Source: Lewinella sp039816955 (GTDB lineage: Bacteria > Bacteroidota > Bacteroidia > Chitinophagales > Saprospiraceae). From it: 16,932 bases of DNA. Shown here in pieces: positions 1 to 6,497 of this stretch. The notes beneath the pieces were generated by a model that worked only from the letters and a program-made list of their open reading frames with translations, ran no database searches and was not told where the DNA came from. The stretch lies in the NCBI GenBank assembly GCA_039816955.1, contig JBCBWU010000155.1, positions 1 through 16,932 on the forward strand. The letters run 5' to 3'. Each line of letters starts with the position of its first letter. Position 1 is the stretch's first letter. A program made the position numbers and the translations under genes.

Positions 1-85
1 TTAGCTTTCTCCTAAGATACAAATCATCGAGCCGAATACAAAATCATTGGAAGAGGGCTTTTAAGACAGCCCCAACTACTCTCAC

Positions 86-1303
86 CTACTGCCGCTCCGC
101 TTCCTTCAGGAACTCCTCAATCTTACTCATCTCCTGAGTCTGCACAGGTGCGTTGTAAGTCGACCAAAACTTGGCATTATACTCACCTTGCTGGCTTTCG
201 ATACTGCTACTACTGTCCATATTCTGCTGAAAGGGGTAGCTATCGACTCCGTCGGTAACGATATTATTGATAAACAGTTCTTTCTTGGGATTTTGCGTAA
301 ACAGTAACTGACTGGTTTTTTGGGTATCGTATATCTCCCAAGTGTCTTCCTCCTTTTGGTATTTCAGATACATCTTACCATTGTATTCCTGGTATTCAAG
401 AATAAGATTGTAGTAGACTTGTAACTGGCCATTGGTCAATTTTCTTCTCCAAGACCGTCCGTTACGGGCAGCTCTAGTTAGTTCAATTCGAACAAACGCA
501 AATGATTCGGTATCTATGTATAAGGTGGACGTTTGAAAAGGTGCCTCCCGCCCTTTTATTTTATACACATATCTATTGTTGTACGGCAATACCGCCTCTA
601 TTTCATATTTCCAGCCTCCCTTCCCTGTGATGGGGCCATAATCATAGCGAATAGGGTCGTCCTCAATTAAGTCAATAATTGAATTTTTCCGGTCCCACTG
701 ATCGTTCCATGGATTTTTCTCCGCAATGTTTCTATTTCTTACTTCTACCAATTCTACTTTCGCATCACGCTTTACGCTAGTGGAGCGGTAGTAGAATTTA
801 GCAGCGCATTCCAGGTACTCCACATATTGCTCATCCTCTTTTTGGAGGTCTCTTATGAAACCTTCCAGAAGGTAAGGCTGGTCAGGATAATTATCGCCAA
901 TTGCTGCATGTGCCTTTCGCACAATCTGCTTGGCCGTAGGCTCTTTACCATCCTCGGGAGTGATAACGACCTCAGCCAGATCACTAATTTCCGTGCTCAA
1001 GTAAACCGTTTCGCCAATTGCAAAGTCGCTCGCTCTTTTCTCAAAAGAACCATATCCGATACTGGATACCACCATTGTACTGGAGGCCTCGGAACTGGGA
1101 ATATGGAAAACAAAGCGTCCCTCTTCATTAGAAGTAGTACCAATAGTTTGCCCTTTCAAATAAACAGAGGCAAAAATGATGGGCTCATTATTTTCCTGAT
1201 CAAGAATCTTACCGGTAATGGTGAGTTCGCCGCTTTGCGCGAATGTGATTAATGGCAAGTAGGATATGAACACAAAAAAGAGTGGGGTGAGGATATTTTT
1301 CAT
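86..1303 (-). CDS. Secreted carboxypeptidase-regulatory-like domain protein
   Basis: This 405-residue protein has a signal peptide (about residues 1-22, hydrophobic core ending in ITFAQ), so it should be exported to the periplasm or outer membrane. Residues about 27-113 form a carboxypeptidase D regulatory-like beta-sandwich (ITGKILDQENNEPIIFASVY, then a GTTSNEEGRF turn), the domain often found at the N-terminus of SusC-type receptors. The remaining 290 residues begin with a helix like that of DUF5686-type proteins (AKQIVRKAHAAI) and are rich in beta-strands and aromatics; no catalytic motif is visible. It starts 38 nt downstream of the last codon of the receptor remnant, so it was probably the last gene of the FecR/receptor transcript. 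I cannot assign a function. Existence of the gene is secure; the domain name comes from recognition by eye. Confidence 0.85.
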   Translation of the reverse strand: MKNILTPLFFVFISYLPLITFAQSGELTITGKILDQENNEPIIFASVYLKGQTIGTTSNEEGRFVFHIPSSEASSTMVVSSIGYGSFEKRASDFAIGETVYLSTEISDLAEVVITPEDGKEPTAKQIVRKAHAAIGDNYPDQPYLLEGFIRDLQKEDEQYVEYLECAAKFYYRSTSVKRDAKVELVEVRNRNIAEKNPWNDQWDRKNSIIDLIEDDPIRYDYGPITGKGGWKYEIEAVLPYNNRYVYKIKGREAPFQTSTLYIDTESFAFVRIELTRAARNGRSWRRKLTNGQLQVYYNLILEYQEYNGKMYLKYQKEEDTWEIYDTQKTSQLLFTQNPKKELFINNIVTDGVDSYPFQQNMDSSSSIESQQGEYNAKFWSTYNAPVQTQEMSKIEEFLKEAERQ

Positions 1304-1341
1304 ACCCTAAAAAAGCAAAGTACTTCCATTTCTACCTAGCC

Positions 1342-1776
1342 CTAATTGGGTTTTAACAGAAAACTAACGTTGGAAGTATATTGCCTTCTGGCTCGAAGAT
1401 CGGAGCGGGAAAACCACTCTTCAATATCAGGTGCCAAAGCATAAACATCCACTTAGTCGGTTTGCACAAAGCCTTCCAAGGCTCCTGGCTGAAAGCCCCC
1501 TTGTAGGAAATCTGCCCCGAGGCGCAAATGATGTTGTTGATTCTTAATGTTTAGTGTAAGCGATCGCTAATCTGTTACGATCAGACTTTTAAAGGAAACC
1601 CCACCACCAGCAAGCTCGCTCAAACGCAGCAGCGTACCGGATAGTGATTCGTTAGAAACGGAGAAAGTAATTGGCTGATCCAGCAATTGCTGGGCAGAGA
1701 GCGAATAGGTACTCAAGAGGAAGAACGTAACTAGGGTAATCCACCTAATTTCATGGTACAACTTAATTGCAAGCAT
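1342..1776 (-). pseudogene. Collapsed TonB-dependent receptor (STN head plus barrel-like tail)
   Basis: The first 69 codons encode a signal peptide (ending SLSAQ) and the first half of an STN domain (ITFSVSNESLSGTLLRLSEL), the N-terminal signalling domain of FecA-type receptors. The frame stops at TAG (1567-1569), where an STN domain should continue. Reading on in the same frame gives about 74 more codons of plausible protein, interrupted by one TAA (1453-1455) and ending at TAG (1342-1344). The tail includes HHLRLGADFLQGGFQPGALE, VDVYALAPDIEEWFSR and RRQYTSNVSFLLKPN, which look like closing strands and loops of an outer-membrane barrel. Family members have about 700-1100 residues, so most of the plug and barrel is missing. 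The start codon overlaps the end of the FecR gene by 14 nt, the usual FecR-receptor coupling. The STN call is good; assigning the tail to a receptor is inference. Confidence 0.7.
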
Positions 1777-2788
1777 TTCCAGTAATCCGATAACGATCTG
1801 CCCCTGCGGTAGACCACTCTAGGCCCAGGCTTCGAGTGATAGCAACAATTACATGATCCATGTTGGGCTCCGGGAAACAGCCAGAAACTACACATGTTGA
1901 TCCCAGGTTCCGCTGCACCTTAATGGATACTTTAAAGTATTGCTCCAAGTCCTTCGCTACTTCCAACAATGGTGTTTCATCAAAGACGAGTACATCCGTC
2001 TGCCAGGCGTAGCTATTGGGGTTAGCGGTTTCACTCTTTTGTACCTTATTTCCTGCTACAGACCAAGTACCTCGTTCGCCAGCATTGAGTACCACTTGCT
2101 GGTCTGTGCTGCTTTGAAGCCGAACAGTACCACTTGCTACCTCTACCAAGACTTGTTGTGCTGCCATAGGGGCTTGTACCAGAAAAGAAGTACCCACTAC
2201 CTTAATCTCAGCAACTGTTGTTGTTTGAATTTTGAATGGAGCTTCGGGGTTTTTCTTTACCGAAAAGAAAGCCTCTCCTTCCAGTTGTACCTCACGCCCA
2301 CTAGACGGAAATTGATTCGGGAAAGTTAGCTTACTATTTTCGTTGAGCCACACGGTGGAGCCATCGGCCAATATCAACTCACGCTCTTCGCCAGTTCCAG
2401 TGATCACAATGGACATTTCTACAGGATCAACCCCACCGGGCCAGCGCCACCACGCCAAGGAAAACACCAATAACAAACCAGCCGCAATGGATAACCAGCG
2501 CCTGTTCATGGAAACTATTCGCCCCTCTGATAAGGCTTTTTCATCTGCAGCGGTCGTCTTACTATGCTCCTTAATTCTAGCGCTCAGCTTCTGAAAATCT
2601 GCCTTAGCATCAATCTCTATTTGAGGTTCATACCCTTCGCTGACTTCCCATTTTTGCTGAAGCTGATCCCTGAGTTTTTGGTGATCAGCATCCTGCTCCA
2701 GCCAGGTATCCAACTGCTGTTGCTCTTGATCGGAGAGCTCTCCTTTCAAGGATTTATAGATTAAACTGATTTGTAAGTCTCTATCCAT
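1763..2788 (-). CDS. FecR-family anti-sigma factor with DUF4974-like C-terminus
   Basis: FecR proteins sit in the inner membrane, hold an ECF sigma factor on the cytoplasmic side and sense a TonB-dependent receptor on the periplasmic side. The 341 residues fit: a cytoplasmic N-terminus of about 95 residues with acidic helices, one membrane helix at about 98-116 (WLSIAAGLLLVFSLAWW), a FecR beta domain at about 125-240 (LADGSTVWLNENSKLTFP, LEGEAFFSVKK, VVGTSFLVQ, VEVASGTVRL), and a DUF4974-like end from about 265 (FDETPLLEVAKDLEQYFKV). Its 3' end overlaps the receptor remnant, so the two were co-translated partners. No ECF sigma gene lies upstream: the next gene is a lipase 103 bp away. With its receptor broken, the protein may be an orphan or may serve a distant sigma/receptor pair. 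Family call is firm, present function unknown. Confidence 0.92.
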   Translation of the reverse strand: MDRDLQISLIYKSLKGELSDQEQQQLDTWLEQDADHQKLRDQLQQKWEVSEGYEPQIEIDAKADFQKLSARIKEHSKTTAADEKALSEGRIVSMNRRWLSIAAGLLLVFSLAWWRWPGGVDPVEMSIVITGTGEERELILADGSTVWLNENSKLTFPNQFPSSGREVQLEGEAFFSVKKNPEAPFKIQTTTVAEIKVVGTSFLVQAPMAAQQVLVEVASGTVRLQSSTDQQVVLNAGERGTWSVAGNKVQKSETANPNSYAWQTDVLVFDETPLLEVAKDLEQYFKVSIKVQRNLGSTCVVSGCFPEPNMDHVIVAITRSLGLEWSTAGADRYRITGNACN

Positions 2789-2891
2789 TAAGAGGTCTGT
2801 TTTCTATCAGACGATTACCAAATACTTGTAGTACGAATCAAAAATGGCTTCCAATACAGCATGACTTCCTACTTGGATTTGGAGTTCTCTT

Positions 2892-4961
2892 TTACATTTC
2901 GTATTCCGTAGCTGTACCCTCGATTTCTACATCCTGCTGCGCTGTGGCATCTAACACCATTTCTTCTAGCGAGCGTCCTCGTGGCGCGCTTGGCATTGGT
3001 AAAGCAACGGCTCCAAAGAGCTGCATGTTCTCATCGAAATGACGATACAAGTCATTCAGAGGGATGGTAAAGGCCTGCTCTACATCAAAATCATTGAGGT
3101 TATCGCAGCCCAACATATCCGCCGCAATAAACTGCCCCAACTGGAAGTAAGATTCCCACTGGATAGGATCAAAGAACTGATCCGCAGTGGATTCGTGCGG
3201 AAAGTCCGGGTTATAGATCTTGTACTTGTAGGTACCGTACTTGAGTGGATCTTGTTTGGCTGAAATACTTGGCCGTCCAGTAGGGGCCGTAACCGTACTT
3301 TTTACGTAAATGTACACGCCCACCTTTTTCCCGCCGGGGTAGTGTACTACCTCTTCCTTGCCATCCTTTTCCACCTTTTCCCAGAGGAGGAATAAATCAG
3401 CTATCGCAAACCGTTTTTGGGAATAACCATGACTAGGATTTACCCGCATGATATCTTCCGGCACGTGATCCGGACGAAAACGAATATCAATACCTAATTC
3501 GTTTCGGGCACGTACCGCCAAGTTTTCCAAATCCGAGAAGACGAAATCCGGATCAGCCCCGGCATCTACGGAGATAATAAGTTTGCACTTACGGCGCAGC
3601 AGCTCCATTACCCCCAAGTTTTCAATGTGACCGCCATCACTAATATTGACCATTTTCTTATCCGTTCCAATCCGTCCTAACAACTCATAAAAGAAATAAA
3701 AAGGCCACCAGACAACGGGCCAGGTAGTCTTAATCCGCATAGGATTCCAAGTCCAAAAGCCCAGGCGTAGATTGAAGATGGTGAGGAAGATGCTCAGAAT
3801 CTTATTGGAATAAGAACCCAAACCGGGGTTCACCGCAGCAGCGGAAATCGTCACTGCCGCAGGTAAAGTCATTTGGCGATAGCCAATAGTTTCGGCCGTA
3901 GGCACGTAGCCCACTAGCTTCGCTCCGCAGTATAAAGGAGAGAGCAAGAAATAATCACTGGCCTTGGCGCCTTGAAAGTTAGGATCCTTACTTGACTGTA
4001 GATTTAAGCAAGTATTAATCAAGGGGTAGGGTGCCATATAATCCTCCGGACGATCACTATCTGGCTTGCACAGGTCCTGGATAGGAATATTTTTGTTCTG
4101 CATTGCAAAGTGCAAAAACGCATCGGCCAGCTGCTTGCGATAGAAGCGGTGAAAACTAGTCGCATTGGGGTTGGTAAACAAGCCCAATAGAATGAGAATA
4201 AAGCCAATGACAAAGAAGTACAGCAGCTGCTCTGCATTCGGGGCTTTTACGGATTGAAAACTCTGGATGAGCGGCCAACCGAAAGTAACCAGGATGCCAG
4301 CCACAACCAATGTCTCCAGTCGATTGAACAAGTTCGACCCATCCAGGCGATAAATCTGGGCGACATTGAACACATAGTGTAGCACGAATACACCGATGCC
4401 TACATATAGCATTTCCGGCATCAACCAATCGATATGATTTGTTACAGCAGTAGTAAAATCAATTTCAATTAAGTCAAAATAACTACAGAAAAAGTAGGTT
4501 CCGAGCACCAACGCAACCAGTATAGCCGGACTAACCAAGCTCATGAAAAAGCTGACAACAAACGCTACTACCAGCGTCAATTGGTTCCAAATTTTCACCC
4601 AACCCGTTCCTGGAAACAGGTATTCACCACGAGCACGCATGTATTCTATATGTTCCTGCGCAAAGAGCTTACCCTGCTGGCCTTCTTCACGCGTAGTGGC
4701 TTGAATATAAGCTCCCGTATAGCCACCACCAGAAACGGTACTGAGATAATCCGCTTGTTTGAGCACGCCAAACTTGTGTAAAGTTTTGAGAATACCTAGA
4801 TTGATGGTAGCAGAGCGAATTCCTCCACCTGAAAGCGCTAAGCCAAAGCGGTTATCATCAAGCGCATCAGCAAAGTCTTCACCCATAATTTTGGCACGGC
4901 GCTGACGCAGAATTTTATCCTCTTCTTGAATGACGTCAGAATAGCTGGTCTTATCAGACAT
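2892..4961 (-). CDS. Patatin-like phospholipase with internal membrane domain
   Basis: Patatin-like enzymes cleave acyl esters of lipids with a Ser-Asp dyad. Here the oxyanion loop SGGGIRSATINLGIL (about 44-58), the nucleophile segment STVSGGGYTGAY (Ser77) and the Asp motif DGGHIENLGVMELL (Asp442) are all present. The usual GxSxG elbow has Thr in place of the first Gly, as I recall for the STVSGGGY subgroup. Between Ser77 and Asp442 lie four or five hydrophobic helices (about 129-158, 183-202, 216-234, 245-263), so the enzyme is probably membrane-embedded; there is no signal peptide. At 689 residues it is longer than a minimal patatin (about 300). The start is 42 nt behind the ald stop, with no promoter or terminator seen between them, so it is probably co-transcribed with ald. 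Substrate is unknown. Confidence 0.9.
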   Translation of the reverse strand: MSDKTSYSDVIQEEDKILRQRRAKIMGEDFADALDDNRFGLALSGGGIRSATINLGILKTLHKFGVLKQADYLSTVSGGGYTGAYIQATTREEGQQGKLFAQEHIEYMRARGEYLFPGTGWVKIWNQLTLVVAFVVSFFMSLVSPAILVALVLGTYFFCSYFDLIEIDFTTAVTNHIDWLMPEMLYVGIGVFVLHYVFNVAQIYRLDGSNLFNRLETLVVAGILVTFGWPLIQSFQSVKAPNAEQLLYFFVIGFILILLGLFTNPNATSFHRFYRKQLADAFLHFAMQNKNIPIQDLCKPDSDRPEDYMAPYPLINTCLNLQSSKDPNFQGAKASDYFLLSPLYCGAKLVGYVPTAETIGYRQMTLPAAVTISAAAVNPGLGSYSNKILSIFLTIFNLRLGFWTWNPMRIKTTWPVVWWPFYFFYELLGRIGTDKKMVNISDGGHIENLGVMELLRRKCKLIISVDAGADPDFVFSDLENLAVRARNELGIDIRFRPDHVPEDIMRVNPSHGYSQKRFAIADLFLLWEKVEKDGKEEVVHYPGGKKVGVYIYVKSTVTAPTGRPSISAKQDPLKYGTYKYKIYNPDFPHESTADQFFDPIQWESYFQLGQFIAADMLGCDNLNDFDVEQAFTIPLNDLYRHFDENMQLFGAVALPMPSAPRGRSLEEMVLDATAQQDVEIEGTATEYEM

Positions 4962-5003
4962 AATGGTGGGATTGGGTTTTGGGGAGCGTGTATAAAGTAC
5001 GGC

Positions 5004-6233
5004 TTACAAGGCCGACGTAATCAACAGGTCCAAATCTGTTGATTTGATATTGAAGCGGCGTCCGAGATAAGCATTGGTCAAGCTGCCTTTGTAGGTATAC
5101 ACCCCATGGCGCAACCCAAGATTGCCAAACAACACTTTCTCAATACTCTGCACATTACCCGCACGCAGTAGGATAGGAGTCAGAATATTACTGGTCGCAA
5201 TGGAAGCCGTTCGAGCAATCCGCGAAGCAATATTAGGCACGCAATAGTGAATGACGCCATGCTTAACGAAAGTGGGGTGCTCCAAGGAAGTTACCCTGGA
5301 GGTAGCAAAGCAGCCACCTTGATCGATACTCACGTCGATAATCACCGCACCGTCCTTCATTTTCTCTACCATCGTCTCATTCACCACAATGGGCGTTCGG
5401 CCACTTTCGGAGTGCATGGCACCAATGACCACCTCCGCAGAAACCAGTTCTCTTTCCAGATAAACAGGATTCAATGAACTGGTAAATAGTGGCCGCCCAA
5501 CCTGGTTTTGGATACGCTTGAGCTTATAAATATTATCGTCAAAAATGCGTACTTCTGCACCGAGGCCCAAGGCCGTTCTCGTGGCGTATTCAGCTACGAT
5601 ACCCGCGCCCAGAATCACGACTTTTGCACTTGGTACGCCTGATATACCGCCTAATAATACACCCGCACCGCCGCTGGTATTGGAAAGTAATTCTCCTGCG
5701 GTTAGCATCGCGCTGATACCCGCCATTTCGCTCATAATACGAACGATAGGGAAGTACCCGGAATCATCTTTAATATATTCCATTGCCAACGCAATCACAC
5801 GTTTGCTTTTTAGGCGATAGATGTACTCCGCATTAATGATAGGAAGTTGTAGGGGAGAAATGAGCAACTGGTTAGGCCGCATCAATTCAATTTCGTCCAG
5901 TGTTGGTGGAGCGACCTTAATGATTACATCAGCCCTATATACCTCTTCCGGACTGTAGGCAATTTCTGCTCCTGCTTCAGAAAAATCGTGATCGGAGAAT
6001 TTGGATTTCACCCCTGCGCCTTGCTCCATGACTACACGATGCCCATGCGCCACTAAAGTACTCACAGAAGAAGGCACCAGTGCCACCCGATTTTCCTGTA
6101 GGGTAATCTCCTTTGGGATACCTATGTACAGATGCCGTTGCTTCTGCCCGCGCTGCAAGGTCTCAGGCTGGGTCATCAACTGCCCTTCCGTAAATTCTTT
6201 TGGCAAAGGAATTTTTTTCTCCTTATCACTCAT
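5004..6233 (-). CDS. ald: Alanine dehydrogenase family protein (Bacteroidota type)
   Basis: Alanine dehydrogenase interconverts L-alanine with pyruvate and ammonia using NAD. The 409 residues show the N-terminal AlaDH/PNT domain (YIGIPKEITLQENRVALVP, about 36-54), a Rossmann fold with GAGIVAEYATRTALGLGA (209-226) followed by acidic residues in RIFDDN (suiting NAD), and VSIDQGGCF with Asp304. Aligned by eye to the Mycobacterium tuberculosis enzyme, Arg15 is kept (Arg49) and Asp270 is kept (Asp304), but Lys75 falls on Ala108 and His96 on Gln129. Flavobacterial homologues, as I remember them, also vary here, so this may be a phylum subtype; the reaction is therefore less certain than the family. 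The start at 6233 leaves only 4 nt to the -7 box. Met20 (6174-6176) has a GGAAGGG stretch 6 nt before it and is a credible alternative start. Confidence 0.88.
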   Translation of the reverse strand: MSDKEKKIPLPKEFTEGQLMTQPETLQRGQKQRHLYIGIPKEITLQENRVALVPSSVSTLVAHGHRVVMEQGAGVKSKFSDHDFSEAGAEIAYSPEEVYRADVIIKVAPPTLDEIELMRPNQLLISPLQLPIINAEYIYRLKSKRVIALAMEYIKDDSGYFPIVRIMSEMAGISAMLTAGELLSNTSGGAGVLLGGISGVPSAKVVILGAGIVAEYATRTALGLGAEVRIFDDNIYKLKRIQNQVGRPLFTSSLNPVYLERELVSAEVVIGAMHSESGRTPIVVNETMVEKMKDGAVIIDVSIDQGGCFATSRVTSLEHPTFVKHGVIHYCVPNIASRIARTASIATSNILTPILLRAGNVQSIEKVLFGNLGLRHGVYTYKGSLTNAYLGRRFNIKSTDLDLLITSAL

Positions 6234-6237
6234 ATAT

Positions 6238-6267
6238 CAAAAATAGGATATTCCTGCTGTATTGCAA
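6238..6267 (-). promoter_or_regulatory. Bacteroidota-type promoter of ald
   Basis: On the minus strand TTG (6265-6267) is followed by a 19-nt spacer and TATTTTTG (6238-6245), an exact match to the Bacteroidota consensus TTG-N19/20-TAnnTTTG. Transcription should start about 5-7 nt after the box, which falls at or inside the annotated ATG (6231-6233). Confidence 0.7.
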
Positions 6268-6406
6268 GCGCAAGTTAAGCACAATGCGCCAGTCCGCTTC
6301 ATTCCTCGTACGAAAGCTGCTGAATGAAACATCAAACTGTGCCATTTCACTGCTTTTGCTACCGCAAAACACTGGTTTTTTCACCTACAAACCACCCTCA
6401 GCACCC

Positions 6407-6414
6407 TACTTTTG
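6407..6414 (+). promoter_or_regulatory. Possible upstream -7 element for gyrB
   Basis: TACTTTTG matches TAnnTTTG, but no TTG lies 17-23 nt upstream. If used, it would give gyrB a leader of roughly 75-80 nt and would compete with the box next to the start codon. Weak call. Confidence 0.25.
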
Positions 6415-6484
6415 AGGCTTCACCGTTTGATCGCCTTTTCCATTGCTATTACCCTAATCGCTTCTTAAACCGGGCTTTTTTTCG

Positions 6485-6492
6485 TATTTTTG
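6485..6492 (+). promoter_or_regulatory. -7 element abutting the gyrB start codon
   Basis: TATTTTTG matches TAnnTTTG exactly and is followed by 5 nt and then the ATG at 6498. No clear TTG is found at the expected -33 distance, where the sequence is CTTCTT-like. If active, the mRNA would begin at or next to the A of the ATG. Confidence 0.5.
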
Positions 6493-6497
6493 CAGTA

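Noticed and set aside
1..85. Terminator behind the first minus-strand gene (GGGCT 55-59 with AGCCC 68-72)
   Set aside because: Only five pairs and no T-run on the minus strand; too weak to list as a feature. Nothing else was seen in bases 1-85.
827..1252. Plus-strand frame of 141 codons opposite the carboxypeptidase-regulatory protein
   Set aside because: Fully antisense to a gene with a clear signal peptide and domain; its translation has no protein-like features.
6324..6497. Upstream extension of gyrB by 58 codons
   Set aside because: The frame is open but codes for a Phe/His/Pro-rich segment unlike any GyrB N-terminus, and it covers the promoter elements at 6407 and 6485.
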